DNA of 64,000 nt from Polyangium spumosum (GTDB taxonomy: Bacteria > Myxococcota_A > Polyangia > Polyangiales > Polyangiaceae): NCBI RefSeq assembly GCF_009649845.1, contig NZ_WJIE01000003.1, positions 310,001 to 374,000 on the forward strand. Reading direction: 5' to 3'. Positions within the stretch are counted from its first letter, which is position 1. Every line of letters begins with the position of its first letter. The notes under the pieces are model-generated. The model saw only the letters and a list, made by a program, of their open reading frames with translations, did not search any database and had not been told where the DNA came from. Made by a program: the position numbers and the translations under genes. Shown one piece after another: positions 25,275 to 34,125 of the stretch.

Positions 25275-26042
25275 ATGCGTTCTCGTGCGCTCGCCCTTGC
25301 CCTCGCCGGGTGCGGGACGTGGCTCGGCGCCGCGGGCACAGGCCTCGCGGCAGAGCCCGAGGTGCGTGGACAGGGGACGACGGCCTCCACCAAGGCCACG
25401 CGCGGCGCGATCGTGGTCGCGATCGGCGACGGCGCGTCTGTCGCGGCAAAACCCCTCGCGCGCGAGATCTACCGGGACGAAGCGCTGAGGCCGGCCCTCG
25501 ACGATCGGGTCGCGCGCGTGCTCGCCGGAGAGCCCGCCGCGGACGACGCGCCCCCGAAGGAGCGCGAGCTCGCCGAGGTCCGGAGCGCCCTCACGACGAA
25601 CGACGACGCGCCGAGCCGCAGGCTGCTCGCCTCGCTCGGCGTCGAGCAAAAAGCCGAGCTCGTGGTCGCCGTGTCGATGGCCGGAGAGAGGCCCGTGGCG
25701 CGCGTGCTGCGCGTGGGGACGGCACGTTACGAGCCGATCGAGCTCGGGCCCACCCTCGAACGAACCGAGGCCGGCGAAACCCGCTACACCTGGCCCGGCG
25801 CCGCGACGACGTTACGAAAACTCGTGGTCGTCCCCGTGGCCGCGCCCATCGTACCGAGACAGACGAGCACGCCGGCGCCACGCAAGCCGGAGGTGCCCAC
25901 GCGCAAGCCGTTCTACAAATCGGCCTGGTTCTGGGGCCCGCTCGGCGCGGTCGTGGCCGCAGGCGCCGCGGTGCTGATCGCCTCGCAGGTGACGGAGGAT
26001 TCGACCGGCATGGTCCGGCTGCGAGGGCAGGTCGCCCCGTGA
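25275..26042 (+). CDS. Membrane-anchored periplasmic protein, myxobacterial type
   Basis: A 255-residue protein with a signal peptide (MRSRALALALAGCGTWLGAA), a periplasmic domain (GAIVVAIGDGASVAAKPLAR, SLGVEQKAELVVAVSMAGER) and a C-terminal transmembrane segment after KPFYKSAWFWGPLGAVVAA. This K-SAWFWGP-GAVVAAG anchor is common in Myxococcota PEGA-like envelope proteins. The start is ATG 25275 (GAAAATCC upstream, weak). The stop overlaps the next gene's GTG start by three bases, so the two are translationally coupled and probably act together at the envelope; the mechanism is unknown. Confidence 0.8.
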   Translation: MRSRALALALAGCGTWLGAAGTGLAAEPEVRGQGTTASTKATRGAIVVAIGDGASVAAKPLAREIYRDEALRPALDDRVARVLAGEPAADDAPPKERELAEVRSALTTNDDAPSRRLLASLGVEQKAELVVAVSMAGERPVARVLRVGTARYEPIELGPTLERTEAGETRYTWPGAATTLRKLVVVPVAAPIVPRQTSTPAPRKPEVPTRKPFYKSAWFWGPLGAVVAAGAAVLIASQVTEDSTGMVRLRGQVAP

Positions 26043-27202
26043 GCGCGCGGCGGAGGTCAGCCGTGGGGGCGCTCGTCCTCGTCGCCGTGGCCTCGTGCCT
26101 CCTCGCCGCCGAGGCCCTCGCCGCGCCCCCGCGCCCGCACGACGCGCCGGCCGTGACCGATCCACGCGCCGACGTGCCCGCGCGTCCCACGGGTTACCTC
26201 GAGCTCCAGGAGGCGGGCCTCACCTTCGTGTATCACCCCTCCGCGCACGAGCGCGTGCGCGCCGCGATCCCCGCCGTCTTGCGGGCGCGCAAGGCCATGA
26301 GCGAGCTCTTCGGCCGCGAGGTCCTCGGCGCGGTCGAGATCCGCGTGGCCGCGGTGCCCGAGGAGGTGCGCTCGCTCGGCCCGATGGAGGACGTGCCCGG
26401 GTATGCGGCGGCGCTCGCCTTCTCGAAGCAACGGCTCGTCGTGACGAGCCTCGGCTCGTTTCGCTCGCTCGAGCCGACCGATCTCGGCGTCGCGCTCCCG
26501 CACGCGCTCGCCCACGTCGCGCTCGACGAGGCGCTCGACCACGCGCCCGCGCCGCTCTGGCTGCACGAGGGCTTCGCCGCGCACGTGGCGGGCGAGGCCT
26601 CGGCCCTCCGCGCGCAGTCGCTCCTCCTGGCCACGCTGCAGCGACGCCTGCATGGGATCGCGGCGCTCGAAGGGGGCCTGCCGGCCGACGCGCCCGAGAC
26701 CTCGCTCGCCTACGCGCAGGCCGCCGACCTCGCGCGGTTCCTGACGGACAAACCCCGGCGGGCGGCGTTCGTGGCGGCGCTCGATCGGGCCCGCGGCGGC
26801 GAGCCGTTCGAGCAGGCGCTCGCGGCTGCGCACGAGGCGCCCCTCGCGCAGATCGAGCTCGCGTGGCGGGAGGATCTCGCCCGGCGGTATGGCTTCTTGC
26901 CCGTGTTCCTCGCGGGCATCGGCGCGTGGGCGCTCGGCGCGCTGGTCCTCGTCGCGCGGCGCGCGCTCGAGCGTCGCCGCGTGGAGGCCGCGCCCGCGCC
27001 CGCGCCACGCAAGGAGGCGCGCCCCCTCCTCGTCGATCCCCCGATCTTGCCGCCTCCGCGCTCGCGGCCCGCGCCGCTCCTCATCGAGCGGATCGACTCC
27101 ATCGACGCCGAGCGCGAGCGCGTCGACATCGGCAAGACGTTCCCGCCGGAGACCGAGGTGCCCAAGGTGGAGCACGACGGCGACTGGCATACGCTGCATT
27201 AA
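26039..27202 (+). CDS. Gluzincin-like (peptidase MA) protein with degenerate HExxH
   Basis: A 387-residue exported protein starting at GTG 26039, whose GTGA overlaps the previous stop. After the signal (RSAVGALVLVAVASCLLAAE) a peptidase-MA-like domain occupies about residues 50-285. The zinc motif reads LPHALAHVALDEAL: His 155 and His 159 are kept but the catalytic Glu is Ala 156. The third-ligand motif WLHEGFAAHVAGE (Glu 177) is intact. A single transmembrane helix (PVFLAGIGAWALGALVLVAR) anchors a Pro/Arg-rich cytosolic tail. It may bind zinc or peptide without hydrolysing it. Its stop overlaps the convergent gene at TTAA. Confidence 0.85.
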   Translation: MSARRRSAVGALVLVAVASCLLAAEALAAPPRPHDAPAVTDPRADVPARPTGYLELQEAGLTFVYHPSAHERVRAAIPAVLRARKAMSELFGREVLGAVEIRVAAVPEEVRSLGPMEDVPGYAAALAFSKQRLVVTSLGSFRSLEPTDLGVALPHALAHVALDEALDHAPAPLWLHEGFAAHVAGEASALRAQSLLLATLQRRLHGIAALEGGLPADAPETSLAYAQAADLARFLTDKPRRAAFVAALDRARGGEPFEQALAAAHEAPLAQIELAWREDLARRYGFLPVFLAGIGAWALGALVLVARRALERRRVEAAPAPAPRKEARPLLVDPPILPPPRSRPAPLLIERIDSIDAERERVDIGKTFPPETEVPKVEHDGDWHTLH

Positions 27203-27774
27203 CCCGGGAAGACGCGCGTCCGCAGGTACTCGGCGATCTGCGCGCCGAGCATCTCGCCCGCGGTGCGCAGGCGCCCGCCGCTCGAAGGGTTCGTCATCGT
27301 GGCGGGCACGACGGCGCGCATCTCGATCACGTCGAGGCGCTGGTCTCCTGCGCCCCAGATCTCCACGATCATCCGCACCTCCGATGCGCGCGCCGCGACG
27401 TAGGCGTAAAAACCCGGCTCGACGAAGGTCACGACCGGCCGCACGACGAACGGGCTCGCCGCGGGCGCCGACACGAACTGGACCTCGGGCAGCTCCTCCG
27501 CGAGCTCGCGACCGAATTCACCGGCGAACGCGCGCTTGTCCTCGACCCAGCTCGACTGCTGCTCCGCGTCCTTCGAGGCCTGGTACTCCTCCTCGCTCTT
27601 GTCGCCGATCCGGACCCCTTCGAAGTGCACGGGCTCCACGGCGAAGCTCCGCTGGTTCACGAACGGATTCGGCACCGCCTTCGCCACCACGACCCAGGGC
27701 GGCCCACACGCGACCGCAAAAAGCGAAAGCAGACACGCCAGGAACCAAGGACGCGCCGAGATCATCGCCTTCAT
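27199..27774 (-). CDS. Small predicted lipoprotein, 191 aa
   Basis: A 191-residue lipoprotein with a signal (MKAMISARPWFLACLLSLFA) and a lipobox ending at Cys 23 (AVAC). The mature part reads VVAKAVPNPFVNQRSFAVEP, a helix EEEYQASKDAEQQSSWVEDK, FGRELAEELPEVQFVSAP and RMIVEIWGAGDQRLDVIEMR. The fold is a mixed alpha/beta domain like the DUF4410/secreted beta-barrel-assembly accessory proteins, but I am not certain of a family. It is divergent from the DUF2169 gene across 51 bases, and its stop shares TTAA with the gene on the other strand. Confidence 0.75.
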   Translation of the reverse strand: MKAMISARPWFLACLLSLFAVACGPPWVVVAKAVPNPFVNQRSFAVEPVHFEGVRIGDKSEEEYQASKDAEQQSSWVEDKRAFAGEFGRELAEELPEVQFVSAPAASPFVVRPVVTFVEPGFYAYVAARASEVRMIVEIWGAGDQRLDVIEMRAVVPATMTNPSSGGRLRTAGEMLGAQIAEYLRTRVFPG

Positions 27775-27825
27775 GCCAGAACCCCCATATCCGTTCGAGC
27801 GACGGTCGATTAGTATCACCCCGTC

Positions 27826-30450
27826 ATGGAGGTCGTCACGGTTTGTCCCTTCCGTGTCGCGTCGTTGCTCTGGCAGCCTCGGCGCGGCGGGTGGGTCCTC
27901 ACGGTCGTCTGCAAGGCCACGTACGACCTCGCGCCCGTCCAGTCGCGCCTCGCGCAGGACCAGGACGATCCGAACGAGGACGACAACCACTGGAACGACG
28001 ATCCCGCGCGCAGCGTGTACTCGCCGAGTGATCTCGTTCCGTTCAAGGTGCGCGCCGACGTGGTCCTCGTGGGCAACGCGTTCGCCCCGCGCGGCGAGGC
28101 GGCCCGATCGATCCTCACGCGCCTCGTCGTCGGCGGGATCGACAAATCGATCGAGGCCTTCGGCGATCGCGCGTTTGGCCCGGACGGCGGCGTGCGCGAC
28201 ACGCGCGGCGTGACGAAGGTGCCGCTGCGCTACGAGCGCGCCGCCGGAGGGCCGGACACGCCGAACCCGGTGGGCGTCCGGCAGGGCGCGGAGCCCGACG
28301 CGTACGGCGTCGCGCCCGTGCCGAACCTCCAGCCGCCCGGGATGCTCGTGCAGAGCCGCGCCGACGTGATCAACCCGATCGGCTACGGCCCCCTCGCGCC
28401 CACGTGGCCGGGCCGGATGGAGATGCTCGGCGGGCATGCGCCGACGTTTTCGATGCTCGTCGTCCGCGAGCAGCCGGTGCCCGACGACATCGACCCCGCG
28501 TACTTCAACTGCGCCCCGCGGGATCAGCAGCTCGACGAGCTCCGCGACAACGAGCGGATCGTGCTCGAGAACCTGCACCCGCAGCACCCGCGCCTCGTGA
28601 CGAGCTTGCCCGGGCTGCACCCGCGCGCCTTCGTGGTCCGGCCGGGCGGCAGCCCGCAAGACCTCACGATGAAGTGCGACACGCTCTGGATCGACACGGA
28701 CCGAGCGCAATGCACGCTCACGTGGCGCGCGCAGATCGGGCTCGACAGGCCCCACGGGCTCGGTCGCGTGGTGGTCGCGATGGAGGAGCCGGGCCAGCGC
28801 CTCACGTGGGCCGACGTCGAGCGGCTGCTCGTGGCGAGCGGGCAGGCCGGCGAGCCGCTCGCCGAGGGCACGCGCGAGGCCCCTCCCCCGGACAAACCTC
28901 ATCGACCGGGGACCGTGCCGTTCCTGCGGCCCGACGTGGCCGGCGAGGTCCCGGCCAAACCCGCGACGCCTGCGGTCTCGGCGCTCAGCCAGATGAGCGC
29001 GCCGCGCCCCGAAAACGCGCCTCCTCCGCCCCGCGTCGCGCCCGCGGCGAGCGGCTTGCCGTTCATCGCGCCGAAAAACGTCTCGCCCGCCGCGAGCGCG
29101 CCGCAGCCGCCGGCCGATCGTCCTCCGCCCGGCGACGCCGCGCCGCCTTGGCTCGCGGCCTCCCGGAAAGCCTCGTCCCCGAGCGTCCCCTCGCCGGCCC
29201 TGACGAACGCGACGCCCTTCTCGCCGCCGGCCGCGCAGCCCGCGCCGCCGCCGCCGCCTGCGCGTATCCCCCAGGCTCCGCCCTCGCCGAGCCCCTCGGC
29301 GCTCGACAGCCCCTGGGCAAACCCGTCGGCGCGCCCCGGCAGCGGGGACGCCATGCCGGCCAAGGCCGTGGGCAACATGGCCGCGGGTTTGTCCCCGCCG
29401 AGCCCGATCGCCCCGACGTCGGCGACTGCCATGGCCGCCGCGGGCCTCGCCGGCGCGGCCGCCGTCGCGGCCTTCTCCAGCGCCTCGCAAGCCGCGCCTC
29501 CGCCGCCCGTCGCCGTCGCGAACGCCGCCACCGTCGGCGCCGCCGCGGCCTCGAACGCCGCCGCCGCGGCGAGCACCTGGTCTGCGCCGAGCGACGCGCC
29601 CTCGCCTTCACCTGCCGTCGCGCCGCGCGCCTACACGCATCGTGGCCCCGTGCGCGACGTCGTCGACCTCATCTGGTTCGACCCGAAGTCGGCGCCGAAG
29701 ATGCGCGAGCACCCGAGCTGGAAGCTCTTGCTCGACAAGAAGCCCGAGCCGCGTGACCTCGACTTCGACGACGAACCGCCGCCCGAGGAGCCGCCCGACG
29801 TGCGTGATCGCAAGGACGTCTTCGCCGTGCTCACGCGGGGCGTGGCGACCGACGCCGAGGGCATCCAGGAGGCCATCGGCGACGCCGTCGCCGACGACGG
29901 CACCTTCACGCCGCCGCTCGTGCTCGTCTCGGCCGAGCTCACCTTCCCCTTCGACGAGCTCGAGACGTTGAAGGCCACGGTCACGGCCGTCTCGCCGCTC
30001 ATCGCCGGCGACAAGAAGCTCAAGGAGACCGTCGACACGGTGAACGAGCTGCTCAAGACGCCGTGGCTCTCCTCGTCGAGCGGCGTCGCCGAGCGGCTCA
30101 CGCAGCAGGTGAAGGACGCCTTCGCGCAGGGCAACCGCATGCTGCCGCCGAGTTACCTCGACTCGCACACCGAGCGCATGCTGCTCGAGCAGCGGCACTA
30201 CCAGAAACGTACGGTCTTCGGCGAGCCCTGGATCCGCAGCGTCCTCGTGCCGCAGGGCTCCTCGTCGCCGATGCCCGCGTACCTGCCCGAGAGCCTCACG
30301 AAGAAGCTGCCGATGTTCCAGCGCTTCAAGGCGCGTATCGTCGCCGAGGCGCACATGCAGCAGGACGAGTACGAGAACCACCCGGCCGCGCTCAAGGTCG
30401 TCGCCCTCGGCCGCGTCGTCAGCTTGCAACGACGCGGCTTCATGCGTTGA
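27826..30450 (+). CDS. DUF2169-containing protein with long Ala/Pro linker (type VI secretion-associated family)
   Basis: An 874-residue protein. The first 350 or so residues match DUF2169 (VASLLWQPRRGGWVLTVVCK, PSDLVPFKVRADVVLVGNAF, LTMKCDTLWIDTDRAQCTLT). This domain occurs in type VI secretion and effector-loading proteins near PAAR or pentapeptide proteins. A very long Ala/Pro/Ser linker covers about residues 350-600. The last 270 residues form a conserved C-terminal region (RGPVRDVVDLIWFDPKSAPK, VDTVNELLKTPWLSSSSGVA, ESLTKKLPMFQRFKARIVAE). No other type VI component is in the window. It probably acts in assembly or toxin delivery. The ATG at 27826 has little Shine-Dalgarno. Confidence 0.88.
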   Translation: MEVVTVCPFRVASLLWQPRRGGWVLTVVCKATYDLAPVQSRLAQDQDDPNEDDNHWNDDPARSVYSPSDLVPFKVRADVVLVGNAFAPRGEAARSILTRLVVGGIDKSIEAFGDRAFGPDGGVRDTRGVTKVPLRYERAAGGPDTPNPVGVRQGAEPDAYGVAPVPNLQPPGMLVQSRADVINPIGYGPLAPTWPGRMEMLGGHAPTFSMLVVREQPVPDDIDPAYFNCAPRDQQLDELRDNERIVLENLHPQHPRLVTSLPGLHPRAFVVRPGGSPQDLTMKCDTLWIDTDRAQCTLTWRAQIGLDRPHGLGRVVVAMEEPGQRLTWADVERLLVASGQAGEPLAEGTREAPPPDKPHRPGTVPFLRPDVAGEVPAKPATPAVSALSQMSAPRPENAPPPPRVAPAASGLPFIAPKNVSPAASAPQPPADRPPPGDAAPPWLAASRKASSPSVPSPALTNATPFSPPAAQPAPPPPPARIPQAPPSPSPSALDSPWANPSARPGSGDAMPAKAVGNMAAGLSPPSPIAPTSATAMAAAGLAGAAAVAAFSSASQAAPPPPVAVANAATVGAAAASNAAAAASTWSAPSDAPSPSPAVAPRAYTHRGPVRDVVDLIWFDPKSAPKMREHPSWKLLLDKKPEPRDLDFDDEPPPEEPPDVRDRKDVFAVLTRGVATDAEGIQEAIGDAVADDGTFTPPLVLVSAELTFPFDELETLKATVTAVSPLIAGDKKLKETVDTVNELLKTPWLSSSSGVAERLTQQVKDAFAQGNRMLPPSYLDSHTERMLLEQRHYQKRTVFGEPWIRSVLVPQGSSSPMPAYLPESLTKKLPMFQRFKARIVAEAHMQQDEYENHPAALKVVALGRVVSLQRRGFMR

Positions 30451-30452
30451 CG

Positions 30453-31175
30453 TCAGAGCTTGCCGGTCAGCGCGTCGAGGCGCAGGCGCCACACCTCCAC
30501 GACGGCCTCCGCGAAGATGGAGCGGCTCATCTTGGAGTGACCCGCGCGCCGGTCGACGAACACGATCGGCACCTCGACCACGCGCAAACCCTTGCGGAGC
30601 GCGCGGTAGGTCGTCTCGATCTGGAACGAGTAGCCGTTCGAGCGGAGCGTCTCGATGTCGATCGCGAGGAGCGCGCGGCGCGAAAACGCCTTGAAGCCCG
30701 TGGTCAGGTCGCGGATCGGCACGCCGAGGATCGTCCGCGCGTAGAGCGACCCGCCCTTCGAGAGCACGTGCCGCCCGGGCCCCCAGCCGACGACGCCGCC
30801 TCCGGCCACGTTGCGCGAACCGAGCACGACGTCGGCGCCCTCCTCGATCGCCTGGAGGAACGCGGGCAGGTACTTCGGATCGTGCGAGAGATCCGCGTCC
30901 ATCTCGACCACGACGTCGTAGCCGCGCTCGAGCGCGCGCCGAAAACCGTCCACGTAGGCCGTGCCGAGCCCGAGCTTGCCGGGGCGATGCAGCACGGCCA
31001 CGCGCGTGTCCTCGGCGGCGAGCGCGTCGGCGACTTCGCCCGTGCCGTCGGGCGAGGCGTCGTCCACGACGAGAACGTGCGCTTCGGGGACGACCTCGAG
31101 CACCGAGCGCACGAAGCGCGGGAGGTTGTCACGCTCGTTGTAAGTCGGCGTGACGACGAGGATCCGCGGGGCCAT
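30453..31175 (-). CDS. Polyprenol-monophosphomannose synthase-like GT2
   Basis: A 240-residue cytosolic glycosyltransferase, family GT2. It opens MAPRILVVTPTYNERDNLPR. The nucleotide-binding Asp motif is LVVDDASPDGTGEVAD and the metal-binding motif VVEMDADLSHDP (DxD). Later GSRNVAGGGVVGWGPGRHVLS and LTTGFKAFSRRALLA are diagnostic of the DPM1/polyprenol-phosphate mannose synthase group. Without a membrane anchor, it makes polyprenyl-phospho-mannose (or glucose) for glycan export. ATG 31175 was chosen over the 31217 frame start, which adds an unconserved Arg-rich tail. It ends two bases from the convergent DUF2169 stop. Confidence 0.9.
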   Translation of the reverse strand: MAPRILVVTPTYNERDNLPRFVRSVLEVVPEAHVLVVDDASPDGTGEVADALAAEDTRVAVLHRPGKLGLGTAYVDGFRRALERGYDVVVEMDADLSHDPKYLPAFLQAIEEGADVVLGSRNVAGGGVVGWGPGRHVLSKGGSLYARTILGVPIRDLTTGFKAFSRRALLAIDIETLRSNGYSFQIETTYRALRKGLRVVEVPIVFVDRRAGHSKMSRSIFAEAVVEVWRLRLDALTGKL

Positions 31176-31333
31176 TCGAGCTCGTGGGCTCCCCGACGGG
31201 CGGGAGCGTGGGGTCATGTAGCAGAAGAAAAGCCTCTGCAGGAAGCCTTGTCGGCTCCATTTCTCGAAGTTACGTTTCGTGGCCCTACCGATGGACCGGG
31301 TGCGGCAGGCCGCACGACGGAGAGCGAGGCACC

Positions 31334-31657
31334 ATGGCGAGCAAGAACGTCCTCACCTTCAATGAAGTCAATTTCGAGTCCGAGGTCTTGAAATCCGATG
31401 TCCCCGTGCTCGTGGACTTCACGGCCACGTGGTGCGGTCCCTGCAAGGCCCTCGCCCCGATCGTCGACAAGGTCGCCGACGAGTTCGAGGGCAAGGTCCG
31501 GGTCGGCAAGCTCGACATCGACGAGTCGCCGAACCTCGCCGCGAAGTACGCCGTCCGCAGCGTCCCGACCGTGATGGTCTTCAAGGGCGGCGTGAAGATC
31601 GGACAACACGTGGGGCTGACGAACCGCGACAAGCTCGTCCAGCTCCTCGGCGTGTAA
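31334..31657 (+). CDS. trxA: Thioredoxin
   Basis: A 107-residue thioredoxin with the active site WCGPC at residues 33-37 and the cis-Pro loop VRSVPTVMVF. It begins MASKNVLTFNEVNFESEVLK and keeps the Asp (VLVDFTATWC) that tunes the active-site Cys. The length is normal for classical thioredoxin. It reduces protein disulphides in the cytosol with thioredoxin reductase and NADPH. ATG 31334 has GAGCGAGG eight bases upstream. It appears to be its own unit, 108 bases before the kinase-like gene. Confidence 0.95.
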   Translation: MASKNVLTFNEVNFESEVLKSDVPVLVDFTATWCGPCKALAPIVDKVADEFEGKVRVGKLDIDESPNLAAKYAVRSVPTVMVFKGGVKIGQHVGLTNRDKLVQLLGV

Positions 31658-31765
31658 GACCCGCAACGGATCACGGACATCCTCACGAGCGCGGGCCCCG
31701 GCCGTACGAGGGGTTCGCGCTCGTGACTTTTCGCGGCGTCATTTTCCTCGTAGAGCTTGGCTCTC

Positions 31766-33706
31766 GTGGACGCCGAACTCCGACAAAGCCTGATCGGGCG
31801 GGTGCTGGAAGGCGCCCAGGGCGTCCGTTACGAGCTCGCCGAGCTCGTCGGCGAGGGCCGCTCGGGCTTCGTCTTCAAGACCACGCAAGACGTCCTCGGC
31901 GCACAGGCGGCCGTGAAGGTGTTCCGGCCCGAGCTCCTCCGCGGCCCGCAGGCGCTCGCGAGGTTCACGCGCGAGGTGATGCAGCTCGAGCGTCTGCTCG
32001 CGGCGCTGCCCGATCGTCGAGGGCTCGCGCACGTGATGGATCACGGCGCCTTCGAGAGCCCGCGTGGCCCGGCGCCGTTTGTCGTCCGCGAGTATCTGCC
32101 CGGGCAGAACCTCACGCGGGTGATCGCGGCGCACGGCGGCTTCGGCCTGCCCGCGGCGCGCGCGCGGCGGATCATGGGGCACGTGGCCCGCGCGCTCTTC
32201 GCGCTGCACGAGGCGAGCTACGTGCATCGGGATCTGAAGCCGTCGCAGGTCCTCATCACGCAGGAGCGAGGCCAGGAGACGGCGCGGATCAAAGGCGGCT
32301 GCATCACCGCCCTCAGCGCCGACGAGCCGCTCGATCCGCCGAACCTGCTCTACGGCGCGCCCGAGAGCTTCGGCGCGATGAACGGCCCGCTCGGGCCCGA
32401 GACGGACGTGTACTCGTTCGCGGCCATCCTGTACGAGCTCCTGTGCGGGACCGCGGCCTTCGCGCCGAGGCCGGGTGAGCCGCGGCAGAAGGCGCTCGTG
32501 CGCCTGCTCTCGGGCGACAGGCCGCAGCTCGGCCGCGTGCGCGCGACGTTGCCGGCGGAGCTGCGCGATCGGCCGGACCTCGTGGCCGGGCTCGATCGCG
32601 AGATCGCCCGCGCGACGAGCGCGAACCCGCAGCAGAGGCACGGCTCGATCCGCGAGCTCTGGCTCGCGCTCGAGCCGCTCTTGCGAGAAGCCGTGCGCCC
32701 GACGGCGAGCGGCGGCAGCGCGCCCGACGAGCCCGTGAGCTTCGACTCGATCTTCCCGCGATCGATCGAGAGCGCGCGCCTCGTGCCGATCCCTCCGCCC
32801 TCGGCCGCGCCGGTCGCCGCGCCGATGCCCGCGTGGGGCATGCTCGGCCCGCCGATCGCGGGTGAGCGCCTGCGCGCCGCGCTCGTCGTGGAGGACGGCC
32901 GCGCGATCGTCGCCCTCGGCGCGCGAGGTTTCTACCGGCTCGCGCACGGCGAGTGGTCCGCGGCGCCGCTGCCTGCGGGGATCGACGCGCGGGCCGTGCG
33001 GGGCCTCTCGCGCCTGCCCTCGGGCGAGCTGCTCCTCTTCGGCGACGCGGGCCTGTGCGCCGCGCTCTCGCCGCGCGCGGGCCTGCGTCGGATCCCGCTC
33101 CCCGAGCGCGACCTCACGCTGCTCGCGGCGCACGCGGACGATCGTGGCCTCGTGCTCGTCGGCGAGCGCGCCTCGCGCCCGGGCGGCGTGGCGATCTTGG
33201 TCCCGCACGAAGGAGCGCCGACGATCCTCGCCGCGCCGGACACAGCGCGCCTCACGGGCGTGACGCGCACGAGCAGCGGGCACGTGATCGCGGTCGGTAC
33301 ACAAGGCACGCTCGTGGAGCTCGGCGAACGCGGCGCGCGTGACGTGCCGTGGGGCCGCACGGGGCACCTCTACGCGATCGCGGCGGGGCCGGGCGGCGTC
33401 GCGTACGCCGTCGGCAGCGGGGGACATGCGCTGCGCGTCGAGCCGGCGCACGGCGGCGCGGTGGCGACGCTCGAGAGCGTGCAGACGACGCGGGATCTGC
33501 TCGGCGTCGCGGTGGATCCGTCGACGGGGGTCGCGTGGGCCGTGGGCGCGGACGCGCGGCTCGTCGAGCGGCAGGAGGGCGGGTGGATCCGCGTCCCGCT
33601 CGATCCGTCGGTGATGGCTGCGCTCGTGCTCGTCTGGCCTCGCGCGCCGCGGGTCACGGTGGTCGCGGAGGACGGCTCGGCATTTTTCCACGACGACGCG
33701 CGCTGA
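31766..33706 (+). CDS. Ser/Thr-kinase-like protein lacking catalytic residues, with propeller-like tail
   Basis: A 646-residue protein. The kinase-like domain (about residues 20-280) keeps the invariant Lys (AAVKVF, Lys 51) and HRDLKPSQVLI (residues 154-164), but the catalytic-loop Asn is Gln, and the DFG segment reads ARIKGGCITALS, so the Mg-binding Asp is gone. GAPESFGAMN and ETDVYSFAAILYELL (subdomain IX) remain. The C-terminal 300 residues repeat blade-like units (RLRAALVVEDGRAIVALGAR, ELLLFGDAGLCAALSP, GHVIAVGTQGTLVELGERGA), a WD/propeller type. It looks like a pseudokinase scaffold or receptor. The GTG start at 31766 is chosen; a TTG three codons earlier is possible. Confidence 0.85.
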   Translation: MDAELRQSLIGRVLEGAQGVRYELAELVGEGRSGFVFKTTQDVLGAQAAVKVFRPELLRGPQALARFTREVMQLERLLAALPDRRGLAHVMDHGAFESPRGPAPFVVREYLPGQNLTRVIAAHGGFGLPAARARRIMGHVARALFALHEASYVHRDLKPSQVLITQERGQETARIKGGCITALSADEPLDPPNLLYGAPESFGAMNGPLGPETDVYSFAAILYELLCGTAAFAPRPGEPRQKALVRLLSGDRPQLGRVRATLPAELRDRPDLVAGLDREIARATSANPQQRHGSIRELWLALEPLLREAVRPTASGGSAPDEPVSFDSIFPRSIESARLVPIPPPSAAPVAAPMPAWGMLGPPIAGERLRAALVVEDGRAIVALGARGFYRLAHGEWSAAPLPAGIDARAVRGLSRLPSGELLLFGDAGLCAALSPRAGLRRIPLPERDLTLLAAHADDRGLVLVGERASRPGGVAILVPHEGAPTILAAPDTARLTGVTRTSSGHVIAVGTQGTLVELGERGARDVPWGRTGHLYAIAAGPGGVAYAVGSGGHALRVEPAHGGAVATLESVQTTRDLLGVAVDPSTGVAWAVGADARLVERQEGGWIRVPLDPSVMAALVLVWPRAPRVTVVAEDGSAFFHDDAR

Positions 33707-33804
33707 ACGAAGCGCACCTTTCCGAGGAGGAGCTGCACGAGAGGAGCGCCGGCCGATCGGCCCTGGATCGTAGGGTTTGTCGCGACTCCGGCGCCTCCAC
33801 GCGC

Positions 33805-34056
33805 CTCGTGGACCTCGCTCGTCGCCATTACGACGCGCCCGCGCCCCTCGTCGACCTCCCGCGCACCTCCCCCGACGCGCCTCCCTCGCTCGTCCATCCG
33901 CCGCGGCCCTCCTCCGACGCCTCCGCGCCGCTCGCGCACCCTCTTCGCACGTTGCGAACCACCTCCGCGAGCCTCGCGCGCGCGCCTTCGCGGCGACACC
34001 TCGCCTCGACGACACGCGCGCGCGCCGCTCATGCCGCGCAACTCCCGAACGCGCCC
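33805..34056. repeat. Six degenerate 42-bp tandem repeats
   Basis: In the 419-base gap between the kinase-like gene and the 34126 gene, starts at 33805, 33847, 33889, 33931, 33973 and 34015 are exactly 42 bases apart. Units begin CTCGT or CTCGC and contain GACGC and a run of CCTC/CGCC. The plus frame translates to 14-residue repeats (LVDLARRHYDAPAP, LVDLPRTSPDAPPS, LVHPPRPSSDASAP). There is no good start codon upstream in that frame, so coding is doubtful. Confidence 0.7.
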
Positions 34057-34125
34057 CTCTCTTCTCGCTTTCCCGTCGCGCGGGTGAGGGCGTAGGCTCC
34101 GCGGCCCACGGAGGAGACGAGCCGC

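Noticed and set aside
33349-34095. Plus-strand frame across the kinase end and the 42-bp repeats as a gene
   Set aside because: There is no start codon between the kinase stop and the repeats, and it overlaps the kinase gene in another frame; kept only as a repeat.
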